This document shows positions 7,102-15,729 of a stretch of 64,000 bases of DNA, piece by piece. A program made the translations under genes and the position numbers. The notes under the pieces are model-generated. The model was not told the origin of the DNA. It made no database searches and worked only from the letters and a program-made list of their open reading frames with translations. The stretch comes from JAGMXM01 sp964458325 (GTDB lineage Bacteria; Verrucomicrobiota; Verrucomicrobiia; Limisphaerales; UBA1319): assembly GCA_964458325.1 (NCBI GenBank), contig CAYWIM010000007.1:13420-77419 (forward strand), read 5' to 3'. Each line of letters opens with the position of its first letter. Within the stretch, counting starts at the first letter, position 1.

Positions 7102-9192
7102 GTGAACCGCCTCCTGGTCCGGCTATCGCCGGTATGGATCACATTGCTGGTAGTCGGTGGGGTCTGCCTGGGGCACGCATGGTCGCGCTACTCGGCAGGC
7201 GCCAGCTGGATCGGGCGCCTCGAAGGCTGGTCGCTGGACTGGCGAGCGACTCGGGCGGCAGCGCGAGACCACCCGGTGGCTTCCGACCTGGGCGTTGTCT
7301 ATCTGGATGAGGACAGCCTGGCGGATCTGAATCAGGCCGGCGGCTATCGCTGGCCGTTGCCCCGGCAGGTCCATGGATGGGTGGTCCGCGAACTCAAGGC
7401 GCAGGGCGCCCGCGTCATCGGCTTGGATCTGTTCTTCTTCGACCGGGACCGCGACTACGCGGAAAACAGGGTCGGAACCCTCAGCTCCGACGAGTTTTTC
7501 GCCCGGGAGATGGCTGCCGCCGGGAACGTGGTGCTGGCCACGTCGGCGCAAGACGTATCGAATGGAGCGATTCGGCTGCAGCCCCTGCCTCCGTTGTTCA
7601 GCCAGTCGGCGGCCGCCCTGGGTCACGACGGCATCCGCGGCCTGACGGCGGCCGCCGACGGCGCGCTGCGCCGGGTGCCCGCGTTTGTGGACGATCCCGA
7701 TCTGGGCCGGGTCTGGCACATGGGAATCGTGCTGGCGGCCCGCGCGCTCGATCTCGACCTCGACGGCGCGATCGTGGAAGCGGGGCGGATCACCCTCCGC
7801 TCGCCCCGTGGCGATACTCGAGTCATCCCCGTGGACCGGAGCCGCCGTCTCTATGTCGATTGGACGATTGGGACCGAGGAGGATCGTGTTGAAAAGGCGC
7901 GATACTCCTGGGTTTATGCCGCGGCGCGCGAACGTGAGCGGCAGCCCGGCCTGCCCAGCCGTTGGCGCGGCAAGGTGGTGCTGATCGGGTCGGCGGGGAT
8001 CGGGAGCAATCTTTCCGATTGGGGCGCCACTCCGGTGGGCCGCCAGACACCCCTCTGCCTGTCTCATCTCAATGTGGCCAATTCGGTCATCCTCAATCGG
8101 TTTATCCTTCGCACCCCCCTGGCTGTGGAGCTGGCGCTCATCGTTTTTCTGGGGGGGATCTCGGCGCTGTTGGGCTGGCGATTCCGGGCGCCCTGGGCGC
8201 TGGCCGGAACGCTGGGGCTGGTGCTCGGATACGGTTTCCTGGCGGTCTGGCTTTATGAGCGCTATCGCTGGTGGCTGCCCATGGTTCTGCCCCTGGCCGG
8301 ATCCATTCTGATGACTTACACCTGCTGGTTCAGCTACCGGCTGATCCGGGAACGGATGGATCGTCGCGAGATGCATCGCCGGTTCGGACGGATGGTGTCG
8401 CCCAACGTTTTCAACCTCCTCCTGCACGAGGGCGGATCGGCCCTGGGCGGCTCCCGGCGCGAGGTCACCGTCTATTTCGCGGACGTTCGCGGCTTCACGC
8501 GATTCGTCGAGGAGCGTCATGAGCGGAACCTCGTCCAGCTGCGGCAGCGGCAGTTGACGGGCGCGGCCGCGGAGAGCGTCATCGACCGGGAAGCGCGGGA
8601 GACGCTCGCGACGGTGAACCTGTATCTGGGGCGGGTGGCGGACATCGTGAAGGCCTACGATGGCACATTGGACAAGTATATTGGGGATTGCGTGATGTCG
8701 TTCTGGGGGGCTCCCCTGGCTTGCCCCAGCCACGCCCTGAGCTGCATCAAGGCCGCCCTCGCCGTCCATAAGTCCATCCATGCCCTCAACCAGTCACGTC
8801 TGGCCGAAAACAGGCGCCGAGAACTGGAGAACGCAAGGCGCGATGCCGCCGATCAGTCCCTTCTGGAACCGTTGCCGATCCTCAAAATCGGCAGCGCGAT
8901 CCACTCCGGCGTCGCCACCGTGGGATTCATGGGATCCGAAGCCCACGTGTCGAACTTCACCGTGTTCGGCCGCGACGTGAACATTGCCAGCCGAATCGAA
9001 CGCGTGGTGGGTCCGGATTGCATCTACGTGTCCGAGGCCACCTGGCAAGCCGTGCGGCGCGACGCTCCCGAGCTGGCGGCCACTTTTCTCCAGCTGGCGC
9101 CGATGATGCTGGAATCCATCGCGCAACCTCTGGGCATGTACGAGGTTCCCTGGCAGTCCACGTTCGCCGATATCGAATCCACGCCCGCATGA
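7102..9192 (+). CDS. CHASE2 sensor / class III nucleotide cyclase (copy 1)
   Basis: A membrane cyclase of 696 residues. It has an N-terminal membrane anchor (about 9-27), then an extracytoplasmic CHASE2 domain (about 40-310, with YLDEDSLADLNQAGGYRWPLPR and VIGLDLFFFDRD). Three membrane segments follow (about 335-420), then a cyclase domain. Both metal-binding Asp positions look intact (FADVRGFT and LDKYIGDCVMSFWGAP), as do the late Asn and Arg (GRDVNIASR). The residue that normally selects adenine sits in GRDVN, not the usual GDTVN, so nucleotide preference is not certain. The GTG start is chosen because upstream codons run antisense through comF and the anchor starts right after it. The stop overlaps the next gene by ATGA. 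A paralogue lies at 18299-20593. Confidence 0.9.
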   Translation: MNRLLVRLSPVWITLLVVGGVCLGHAWSRYSAGASWIGRLEGWSLDWRATRAAARDHPVASDLGVVYLDEDSLADLNQAGGYRWPLPRQVHGWVVRELKAQGARVIGLDLFFFDRDRDYAENRVGTLSSDEFFAREMAAAGNVVLATSAQDVSNGAIRLQPLPPLFSQSAAALGHDGIRGLTAAADGALRRVPAFVDDPDLGRVWHMGIVLAARALDLDLDGAIVEAGRITLRSPRGDTRVIPVDRSRRLYVDWTIGTEEDRVEKARYSWVYAAARERERQPGLPSRWRGKVVLIGSAGIGSNLSDWGATPVGRQTPLCLSHLNVANSVILNRFILRTPLAVELALIVFLGGISALLGWRFRAPWALAGTLGLVLGYGFLAVWLYERYRWWLPMVLPLAGSILMTYTCWFSYRLIRERMDRREMHRRFGRMVSPNVFNLLLHEGGSALGGSRREVTVYFADVRGFTRFVEERHERNLVQLRQRQLTGAAAESVIDREARETLATVNLYLGRVADIVKAYDGTLDKYIGDCVMSFWGAPLACPSHALSCIKAALAVHKSIHALNQSRLAENRRRELENARRDAADQSLLEPLPILKIGSAIHSGVATVGFMGSEAHVSNFTVFGRDVNIASRIERVVGPDCIYVSEATWQAVRRDAPELAATFLQLAPMMLESIAQPLGMYEVPWQSTFADIESTPA

Positions 9193-10376
9193 CCTATTTC
9201 CACGTGTTTTGGACCCGGCCGTTTCTGCTCGAGCCACCGGCGGGGCCGGACCCGCTCATCGAGCTGTGGGACTTCGAGTTTCTGACCTGGCTGACGAGCG
9301 CGCTGGAGATCCGGCGGCACACGCCGGTCCACCTCGTGACTGATCGCCGAGGACGCGAGTTTGTCGAGCGATCCGGCTTGGCCTGGGTGTACGGCGACCA
9401 CGTCAGCACCGCGCTCGACGATGTCCCGGGCGGCCTCCGTCCCGATATCTTCTGGGCTGGCGGCAAACTCTACGCCTACCGCGCCATCCAACCGCCGTGC
9501 GCCGCCGTCGATATCGACGCCATCCTTTGGCGGCCTTTGCGCCCCTCCGGACCGGTCATGGCCCTTCACATGGAAGATCGGCAGTGGAGCTGGTACCGAT
9601 CGGATCGAGAGCTGTTCGCCGGATACGGTTTCCAGGGAGCCGATTGGCGCTGGGACGTCGACCCGTGCAATGCGGCCGTGGTCTATATCGAATCCCCGGC
9701 GCTCCTGGAATCCTACCGCGAAACCGCGATCCGGTTCATGGAGGATTACTCGAGCCGCCCGTGGCAGCCGCCGAGCGGCAGCCCGCCCGGCCTGCGCATG
9801 ACGTCGGATCCGATGATCTTCGCCGAGCAGCGCCTGCTGGCCATGTGCGCGGCGCGGGCGGGCATGGTCGTCCAGCCGCTGGCTCGCGTCCACGCCAACT
9901 GCCACCTCGAGAAGAACCCGCTCTGCAGCCATCTGTGGGGATCCAAAGCCATCTACATGCGGTGCGGCGAGGCGCGCGCCGCCTACGTGAATTTCCTGAT
10001 CCGCTGGCTGCTCGACCGCCATCCCGAAGCGCGCTCCACCTTGGCGCGATGGAGCCTGGATCGGCCCGTTGGGGCGGACGGAACCTGCGATGTGCGGCTC
10101 GAGGCCGCCCGCCCGGGCGATCCTCAACAAACCCGATTTTCCTTGATCCGGCGCCTGAATGGTGTACTGTGGGTCGAAGACGCGAATGTGAATACCTGCC
10201 GGCCCGCCCACGAAGGATCGCTGGTCTGGAACGCCGAGGTATTACGGCCGGAGCCGGGAGCATCTTTTGAGTTGTGGGTGGGCGGGCAAAAGGCGGTTCT
10301 GATCCGCCAGGCAGGTCATCCGTCTCGCTCAACCCGCAAACCGCATGTCGCTCGAAATTCGACCCGACCGGGGTGA
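9189..10376 (+). CDS. Uncharacterised glycosyltransferase-like protein with a DxD motif
   Basis: The protein has 395 residues and no signal peptide. The N-terminus (MTYFHVFWTRPFLLEP) and a VDIDAILWRPL segment around residue 115 resemble GT-A type transferases, in which DxD binds the metal and nucleotide sugar. A later region (about 170-250) holds FAEQRLLAMCAARAG. I do not recognise a named enzyme; DUF-type families of this shape exist. The start overlaps the cyclase stop (ATGA), so the two genes are probably translated together. The 3' end overlaps the next small gene by 32 nt. Transferase activity is inferred only from the DxD and general pattern. Confidence 0.55.
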   Translation: MTYFHVFWTRPFLLEPPAGPDPLIELWDFEFLTWLTSALEIRRHTPVHLVTDRRGREFVERSGLAWVYGDHVSTALDDVPGGLRPDIFWAGGKLYAYRAIQPPCAAVDIDAILWRPLRPSGPVMALHMEDRQWSWYRSDRELFAGYGFQGADWRWDVDPCNAAVVYIESPALLESYRETAIRFMEDYSSRPWQPPSGSPPGLRMTSDPMIFAEQRLLAMCAARAGMVVQPLARVHANCHLEKNPLCSHLWGSKAIYMRCGEARAAYVNFLIRWLLDRHPEARSTLARWSLDRPVGADGTCDVRLEAARPGDPQQTRFSLIRRLNGVLWVEDANVNTCRPAHEGSLVWNAEVLRPEPGASFELWVGGQKAVLIRQAGHPSRSTRKPHVARNSTRPG

Positions 10377-10623
10377 AGTCAAGGTCAACGGACAAAGAAT
10401 CCTCCAAACACAGCCAGTCTCCTGGCCCAGCTTGGTGGAGACCGGTCCGGATGGCGTGGCGTATGTCTATGATGGCAGCGCCCACGCAGCCACGATCGCG
10501 GGACCGCGAAGCGCGACGACAGTCTATGCCCCCCCCGCGCAGCAGTTCGTCACCCTTTATTATAATTCCTCCTATCGCTGGCGGCTCAAGACGCCGGGCG
10601 GCAGCATTGGCATCCGGGCCTGA
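10345..10623 (+). CDS. Hypothetical protein (92 aa)
   Basis: A small protein starting MSLEIRPDRGEVKVNGQRIL. It is predicted to be mostly beta-strand, with several aromatic residues and a YNSSYRWRLKTPGG segment. No signal peptide, membrane segment or recognisable domain was seen. It overlaps the preceding transferase-like gene by 32 nt in another frame and is followed by another small gene 21 nt on, so the three probably form one transcript with the cyclase. The function is unknown. Confidence 0.5.
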   Translation: MSLEIRPDRGEVKVNGQRILQTQPVSWPSLVETGPDGVAYVYDGSAHAATIAGPRSATTVYAPPAQQFVTLYYNSSYRWRLKTPGGSIGIRA

Positions 10624-10644
10624 TCGACTTCACCCATTCCGCTT

Positions 10645-10944
10645 ATGCCACTCATGATTGGTAAGTTGGGGGAACCCAATACGCGAGGCGAAAGGCAGTT
10701 CCAAGGTTTTCTCCTGCCCGAGAACGCATGCTTTGAATTACCCGACGGCATGGATTTCAAGGCCTACCTTGTCGAGGAGATCGCCGCGCTCGAGAACGCG
10801 AAAGGCCGCATTTGTCTCCGCGCGAAATTCCCGCCTCACACGCTGCTGGACACGGGCCTCGATGGCGCGATCGAGCTGTTGACGGACTGCAGCACCTTGG
10901 TTGTCCGCCCGGCTCCCGCGGCTCCATCGCAGAGTGCCCTCTGA
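10645..10944 (+). CDS. Hypothetical protein (99 aa)
   Basis: This protein begins MPLMIGKLGEPNTRGERQFQ and has a soluble, mixed composition with a Pro/Ala-rich end. No domain is recognised. It is last in the run cyclase, transferase-like, 92-aa protein. Its stop codon directly abuts the stop codon of the convergent SDR gene with no gap. The codon use looks like that of its neighbours. The function is unknown. Confidence 0.5.
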   Translation: MPLMIGKLGEPNTRGERQFQGFLLPENACFELPDGMDFKAYLVEEIAALENAKGRICLRAKFPPHTLLDTGLDGAIELLTDCSTLVVRPAPAAPSQSAL

Positions 10945-11805
10945 TCAAAACGGCGCCTTGGGATGTGCTGCCAGCCATTCGGCCAGGCCTGGCAGCCGAA
11001 AGGAGAGGCAGGTCTGGACACGGCTGCAGTCCAATGAGGTGTCAGGTGGTCGGGGCGCCCCTTCGTATTGAAGGATGGACGCGGCTTCGAAACGCGGATT
11101 CAGCTCCGGGCATCGTTTGGCGACCAGCCTGCCGATCTCGAGCCGCGAAAGCCGGGCGCTCCCCGCCAGGTGATACAATCCGCTCCGCCCGGCTTGGACC
11201 AATTCCCAGACTGCCCGGGCCGTGACCTCCGCTGCCAGGGGACACCGATACTCGTCAGTGAACAGCCGCGGCACCTGGCCAGCGCGCCAGGCGCGCCTGA
11301 GTTCCTCGTTAAACCCCCGGTCGCCCGTGGGCGACACGCCGCCGTTGAGCGAGGTTCGAACCACCATGTGCCCGGGATTGCGCCGGACGATCTCCTCGGC
11401 CCTCGCCTTGGTCTCCGCGTAGACGCCCAGTGGATTCACCGGGTCCGACTCGACATACCCGCCCTTCCGGCCGTCGAAGACGAGATCGGTCGAAAAAAGC
11501 AGAAACGAATGCGCTTCAGCCAGCCGTGACAGATGCGCGGTCACATCGACGTTCAACCGGTTGGCCAGGGCCGGATCCGCTTGGCATGCCGGGCTTCGGC
11601 TCAGCGCGGCGCAATGAATGATCCACTGAGGCGCCGTATGCGCGAAGAGATCGCGCACCGCCTTTTCATCGGTCAGGTCCAGCCGGTCCCGCGCGAGCGC
11701 GATCACTCGCCATCCCGGCGCGCAGGCGGCCGCCGCGCGCACCAGGTGGCTGCCAATCAGCCCTCCCGCTCCCGTTACCCAGGCGGTCAGCGGACGATCG
11801 CGCAT
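10945..11805 (-). CDS. NAD(P)-dependent sugar reductase / RmlD-like SDR
   Basis: An extended short-chain dehydrogenase of 286 residues. The Rossmann motif is TGAGGLIGSHLV near the N-terminus and the catalytic YxxxK is in GVYAETKARAEE. An FSTDLVFDGRKGGYVESDPVNP segment is characteristic of dTDP-4-dehydrorhamnose reductase and its relatives. The start at MRDRPLTAWV is used because the AguB-like gene ends 22 nt upstream; a longer reading would run through that gene. No other dTDP-rhamnose genes are in view, so the substrate is uncertain. Confidence 0.8.
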   Translation of the reverse strand: MRDRPLTAWVTGAGGLIGSHLVRAAAACAPGWRVIALARDRLDLTDEKAVRDLFAHTAPQWIIHCAALSRSPACQADPALANRLNVDVTAHLSRLAEAHSFLLFSTDLVFDGRKGGYVESDPVNPLGVYAETKARAEEIVRRNPGHMVVRTSLNGGVSPTGDRGFNEELRRAWRAGQVPRLFTDEYRCPLAAEVTARAVWELVQAGRSGLYHLAGSARLSRLEIGRLVAKRCPELNPRFEAASILQYEGAPRPPDTSLDCSRVQTCLSFRLPGLAEWLAAHPKAPF

Positions 11806-11827
11806 CGTGCGTTTCAATGATTCCAGA

Positions 11828-12739
11828 TCAAGCCGGGCTGGGGGCGTCTCCCCAGCGGGCAGTGACGCCGCCGTAAGCATCGACGCGTCGATCCCGCCAG
11901 AACGGCCATTGCTGCCGTGTGGCGGCCACCTGGGCCAAGTCCACCTCTGCCACAAGCGCCTCTTCCCGTGTCTGGCCGGCGCGCGCCAGGATTTCACCCA
12001 TGGGCCCCGCCACGAAGCTTCGGCCCCAGAACTGGAGCCCATCGCCGGGGGGGGACGGTTCGAATCCCACCCGGTTGACCGCGGCCACAAAACAGCCGTT
12101 GGCGATCGCATGGCCGCGCTGGATGATCTCCCATGCCTCGAGCTGGCGCGGACCTGGATCGGCCTGTTCGGCCGGATGCCAGCCGATGGCGGTCGGGTAG
12201 AACAGGATATCGGCTCCCTGCATCGCCGTCAGCCGGGCGGCCTCCGGGTACCACTGATCCCAGCAGATCAGGATCCCAATCCGCCCAAACCGCGTGCTCC
12301 AGGCCCGAAAACCCAGGTCCCCAGGCGCAAAATAGAACTTCTCGTAATAGGCGGGATCGTCGGGGATATGCATCTTGCGGTAGCGTCCCAGCAAGGCCCC
12401 GTCCGCGTCGATCGCGACCGCGGTGTTATGGCAAAGGCCCGGAGCGCGCTCCTCGAACAGCGACGCTACCACCACCACGCCCCGCCGGGCAGCCCACTCC
12501 TGCCACACGGCCGTCGTCGGCCCCGGAACCGGCTCCGCCAGCCCAAAGTGCCGATGGTCCTCCGTCTGGCAGAAGTAGTGCGAGCAATGGAGTTCAGCCG
12601 TGCAGAGGATTTGCGCCCCCTGGCGGACCGCTTCCTCCGCCAATCCCAAGGAGCGGTCCAGGTTGGTCGCGGGATTCGAATCGCACCGCGTCTGCAATAG
12701 CCCCACTCGCACCCGGCCATCTCCCCTATGCGTGTTCAT
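11828..12739 (-). CDS. aguB: N-carbamoylputrescine amidase-like carbon-nitrogen hydrolase
   Basis: A 303-residue nitrilase-superfamily enzyme. The Glu-Lys-Cys triad is visible in CTAELHCSHYF, YRKMHIPDDP and ILICWDQWYPEA. The stretch KMHIPDDPAYYEKFYFAPGD is the signature of AguB, which converts N-carbamoylputrescine to putrescine, CO2 and ammonia in the agmatine route to polyamines. The usual partner, agmatine deiminase AguA, is not in the window. The gene is divergent from HU and 22 nt upstream of the SDR gene. Length and motifs fit the family well. Confidence 0.88.
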   Translation of the reverse strand: MNTHRGDGRVRVGLLQTRCDSNPATNLDRSLGLAEEAVRQGAQILCTAELHCSHYFCQTEDHRHFGLAEPVPGPTTAVWQEWAARRGVVVVASLFEERAPGLCHNTAVAIDADGALLGRYRKMHIPDDPAYYEKFYFAPGDLGFRAWSTRFGRIGILICWDQWYPEAARLTAMQGADILFYPTAIGWHPAEQADPGPRQLEAWEIIQRGHAIANGCFVAAVNRVGFEPSPPGDGLQFWGRSFVAGPMGEILARAGQTREEALVAEVDLAQVAATRQQWPFWRDRRVDAYGGVTARWGDAPSPA

Positions 12740-12852
12740 AATCCATCCGATGAGCCCGATACCGCGTTTCCGGAATTGTAGGATCGACGGGGCCGGTTGG
12801 CAACCGCGAGTTGAAAAGATGCGGTTTCCCGAAGAAAAACGCGATTTTGTCC

Positions 12853-12881
12853 TTGCGCGGCGCCGGCCGGGTGTTTACATA
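12853..12881 (+). promoter_or_regulatory. Candidate sigma-70-type promoter of the HU gene
   Basis: TTGCGC (12853-12858) and TACATA (12876-12881) are separated by exactly 17 nt. A transcription start near 12888 would give a leader of about 36 nt. A 14-bp palindrome, CGGTTGCACAACCG (12888-12901), falls at the predicted start and could be an operator. Confidence 0.5.
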
Positions 12882-12923
12882 AAGGCTCGGTTGCACAACC
12901 GAACCAAACCAAAAATCAAAATT

Positions 12924-13211
12924 ATGGCTAAACCTCTGACCAAATCCGCTATTGCTGCCACGATTGCCGACAAGGTGCAAATCAGCAAGAAACAGGCGGT
13001 GGCCACGCTCGATCTGCTGGCGGAGCTGGCTTACAAGAATGCCAAGAACACCTTCACCCTGCCCGGCATCGGCAAGCTGGTCCTCGTGAATCGCAAGGCG
13101 CGCATGGGACGCAATCCCGCGACGGGCCAGGCCATCAAAATCCCGGCCAAGAAAGTGGTGAAATTCCGCGTCGCCAAGGCAGCCAAGGACGCCATCCTGG
13201 GCGCGAAATAA
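12924..13211 (+). CDS. HU/IHF-family DNA-binding protein
   Basis: The protein has 95 residues, the normal size for HU. It begins MAKPLTKSAIAATIADKV, has the helix pair, and carries the DNA-binding beta-arm with the expected RMGRNPATGQAIKIPAKKV sequence (proline-tipped arm, R and K rich). HU bends and compacts DNA as a homodimer. It starts at the short form because the upstream reading lacks homology and passes through the promoter. A strong intrinsic terminator follows 19 nt after the stop, so the gene is monocistronic and probably highly expressed. Confidence 0.95.
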   Translation: MAKPLTKSAIAATIADKVQISKKQAVATLDLLAELAYKNAKNTFTLPGIGKLVLVNRKARMGRNPATGQAIKIPAKKVVKFRVAKAAKDAILGAK

Positions 13212-13230
13212 CCTCGGCGGACTCACACCA

Positions 13231-13259
13231 GGCACTCTGGGATTCAGAGTGCCTTTTTT
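13231..13259 (+). terminator. Intrinsic terminator after HU
   Basis: GGCACTCTG and CAGAGTGCC form a perfect 9-bp stem around a GGATT loop, followed immediately by six T. This is a textbook rho-independent terminator and closes the HU transcript. Confidence 0.95.
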
Positions 13260-13284
13260 GTTGTTCCCGCTCCGCCTCGCCTGT

Positions 13285-14322
13285 ATGGCCATGGATCCGC
13301 CTTTCCGGCGTTGCGCCGTTGTCGGCTGCGGCGCCCTGGGCAGCTATTACGGGGCCCGCCTCCTCGAGGCAGGCGCGAACGTCCATTTCCTCCTCCGCTC
13401 CGATTATGATGCCGTCCGGCTCTCCGGCGTCCACATCGAGAGCTATCTGGGCGATCTCCATGTCCAGCCCCGATGCGCTCGGTCCGCGGCCGACATCGGC
13501 GAGGTCGATCTGGTTCTCATCGGGCTCAAGACCACCGCCAACGACCAGTTCGCCACGCTTCTCCCGCCATTGGTCGGTCCGCGAACACTGGTCGTCACCC
13601 TCCAGAATGGGCTGGGCAATGAGGCGCGCCTGGCGGCGCTATTTGGCCCCCGCAACATCCTGGGCGGCCTCTGCTTCGTCTGCCTGAACCGGCTGGCCCC
13701 CGGCCGCATTCACCACAGCGCACATGGCCACATCGTGCTGGGCGAATACCAGCGCGCGGCCGCCGATCGCACGCAGGCGCTTGCGGAGTTCTTTCGTCAG
13801 GCTCGCGTCCCTTGCGAGGTCACGAACGATCTCGAATGCGCCCATTGGGAGAAGCTGGTCTGGAACGTGCCGTTCAACGGGCTGGGGGTGGCAGGCGCCG
13901 CCGGATGGCCGGCCTTCGAGTCAGGCGCTGTGCCCTCAGGCATCGACCGCGGGGCGTGCCTGCCCACCGATCGTCTCCTGAGCGATCCCGGCTGGGCCCG
14001 GCTGGTCCGAGATCTCATGCTGGAAATCATCCGCACCGCCGCCGCGTTCGGCCATGCCATCCCCGAATCGTGCGCCGATCTCAATATCGAGCGCACACGA
14101 GTGATGGGCAGCTATCGGGCCTCGACCTTGATCGACTTCGAACGCGGCCAGCCGATCGAGATCGAAAGCCTCTTTCTCGAGCCCTACCGCCGCGCTTGCC
14201 AGGCGGGGGTGCCCGTCCCCCGCCTGGCTGCTCTGGTCAGCGTCCTGCGCCAGCTCGATTGGGATTCCAGCCTTGATTCCGGGCTGGGGAGCTCTACCAT
14301 GGAAACGGACATCATCAACTGA
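13285..14322 (+). CDS. 2-dehydropantoate 2-reductase (ketopantoate reductase family)
   Basis: A protein of about 345 residues. It has the N-terminal Rossmann motif CAVVGCGALGSYYGARLLEA, the LIGLKTTAND and TLQNGLGNE segments typical of PanE/ApbA enzymes, and the catalytic Lys in HWEKLVWNVPFNGL. PanE reduces ketopantoate to pantoate with NADPH in pantothenate synthesis; many paralogues have other substrates. The start MAMDPPFRRCA is preferred because the HU terminator ends 25 nt upstream; ATG 13291 is an alternative. No panB or panC is nearby. It is followed 15 nt later by a Gfo/Idh gene, so the two may be co-transcribed. Confidence 0.85.
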   Translation: MAMDPPFRRCAVVGCGALGSYYGARLLEAGANVHFLLRSDYDAVRLSGVHIESYLGDLHVQPRCARSAADIGEVDLVLIGLKTTANDQFATLLPPLVGPRTLVVTLQNGLGNEARLAALFGPRNILGGLCFVCLNRLAPGRIHHSAHGHIVLGEYQRAAADRTQALAEFFRQARVPCEVTNDLECAHWEKLVWNVPFNGLGVAGAAGWPAFESGAVPSGIDRGACLPTDRLLSDPGWARLVRDLMLEIIRTAAAFGHAIPESCADLNIERTRVMGSYRASTLIDFERGQPIEIESLFLEPYRRACQAGVPVPRLAALVSVLRQLDWDSSLDSGLGSSTMETDIIN

Positions 14323-14337
14323 CAACCCGATTATCGC

Positions 14338-15660
14338 ATGACTGACTTGAGGTTCCTTTCACGCCGCGCGTTCCTTGGGCGCGGCGCCGCCGCCATTCTG
14401 GCTGCCCGCTTGTCGCCCGAGATTGCCGGTCCGGGCGTTTTGGCCGCAAACGGTCAGCCGGGAGCCAACGATCGAATTCAGCTTGGCGCCATCGGCGTTG
14501 GACGCCAGGGGGGCGGTCTTGTCTCGATGTTCGCCCGGCTGAAGAGCGCCCGTTTCACCGCGATCGCCGACATCAACCTGCCTCGCGCTCGCGAGGTGGC
14601 CCAACCGCTCGGGGCCCAGGTCTTTCAGGATTACCGCCAGCTGCTCGAACGCAAAGACGTCGATGCGGTAATCACCGCTACGCCCGAGCAATGGCGGGTT
14701 TTCATCTGTCTCGATGCGTGCCGGGCCGGCAAAGACCTCTACGTCGAGAAACCGATGAGCCTGACCATCCGGGAGGGGCGGCTGATCGTGCAGGCGGTGC
14801 GCAAACACCAGCGGATCTTTCAGACCGGCAGCCAGCAGCGGTCCATGGAGCCCAACCGGCACGGATGCGAATTGATCCGAAACGGCCGGATTGGCCGGAT
14901 CCAGCGCGTGGTTGCCTACAACTATCCCAGCCCGTGGGAATGCAGGCTTCCAGCGCAGCCGGTGCCGGCTGGCCTCGATTGGGACCGCTGGTGCGGCCCT
15001 GTCGAACCTGTCGCTTATCACCTGGACATCCAAACCCCGCGCGCCAATCCCGGCTGGCTCTCCTGCTGGCAGTTCTCCGGCGGAGAAATGACCGGCTGGG
15101 GAAGCCATGGCTTCGATCAGGTCCAATGGGCCCTGGGCCAGGACGAAGGCGGACCCATCGAGGTCTGGACGGATGGCCCGCCCCTCCGGCGCCCCGTCTA
15201 CTCGGCCCCCGAAAGCCGGGAGCGCGGCGATGGCATTTGCCGCCAGCCCAAGCTCTTCTTCCGATACCCGGGCGAAATTGTGATGGAGCTGGGCAACGGC
15301 CCCGCAGGCGGCGCCATTTTCTTCGGCGAGAAAGGCAAGATCACCATCGACCGCGCCATGTGCAAATCCGAGCCCGAGGAGCTCGCTGAGGAACCGCTTC
15401 CCGCCGGCGCCCTGCGCCTCTATCGCTCCAATCATCACCAGCAGAACTGGCTCGACTGCATCCGCTCCCGCAAACCGCCCATTGCCGATGCCGAGACAGG
15501 GCATCGGTCTGCCACCGTTTGCCACCTGGGCAACATCGCTCGGCTTTTGGGGCGTCGTCTGAAATGGGATCCCGCCCGCGAGTTGTTCGACGATGCGGAA
15601 GCCAACAAGCTGCTCGATCGCCCCCGCCGGCAAGGGTATGAGCTGCCCTCGTCGGTCTGA
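14338..15660 (+). CDS. Secreted Gfo/Idh/MocA-family oxidoreductase (TAT signal)
   Basis: The 440-residue protein opens with a twin-arginine signal (SRRAFLGRGAAAILAARL), which marks export of a folded, cofactor-loaded protein. The NAD(P) domain includes IQLGAIGVGRQGGG, and the diagnostic EKP motif is present in YVEKPMSL. The C-terminal sheet domain with GSHGFDQVQWALG follows. Such periplasmic oxidoreductases are greatly expanded in Verrucomicrobiota and Planctomycetota and act on sugars or inositols; the substrate is unknown. An intrinsic terminator follows 24 nt after the stop. Confidence 0.9.
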   Translation: MTDLRFLSRRAFLGRGAAAILAARLSPEIAGPGVLAANGQPGANDRIQLGAIGVGRQGGGLVSMFARLKSARFTAIADINLPRAREVAQPLGAQVFQDYRQLLERKDVDAVITATPEQWRVFICLDACRAGKDLYVEKPMSLTIREGRLIVQAVRKHQRIFQTGSQQRSMEPNRHGCELIRNGRIGRIQRVVAYNYPSPWECRLPAQPVPAGLDWDRWCGPVEPVAYHLDIQTPRANPGWLSCWQFSGGEMTGWGSHGFDQVQWALGQDEGGPIEVWTDGPPLRRPVYSAPESRERGDGICRQPKLFFRYPGEIVMELGNGPAGGAIFFGEKGKITIDRAMCKSEPEELAEEPLPAGALRLYRSNHHQQNWLDCIRSRKPPIADAETGHRSATVCHLGNIARLLGRRLKWDPARELFDDAEANKLLDRPRRQGYELPSSV

Positions 15661-15683
15661 CCTGACCAGGGTTTCGAAACAAA

Positions 15684-15714
15684 AAAAGCCACGCCCGAGG
15701 CGTGGCTTCTTTTT
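15684..15714. terminator. Bidirectional intrinsic terminator
   Basis: AAGCCACGCC-CGAG-GGCGTGGCTT forms a strong stem with a run of A on the left and T on the right. It therefore terminates the Gfo/Idh transcript on the plus strand and the small convergent gene on the minus strand. Confidence 0.85.
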
Positions 15715-15729
15715 GGGTGTTTTGGCCGG

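Noticed and set aside
7123..8781. 552-codon minus-strand open frame opposite cyclase 1
   Set aside because: The plus strand encodes a full CHASE2-cyclase with conserved motifs; the antisense product is Arg/Gln/Pro-rich without a domain.
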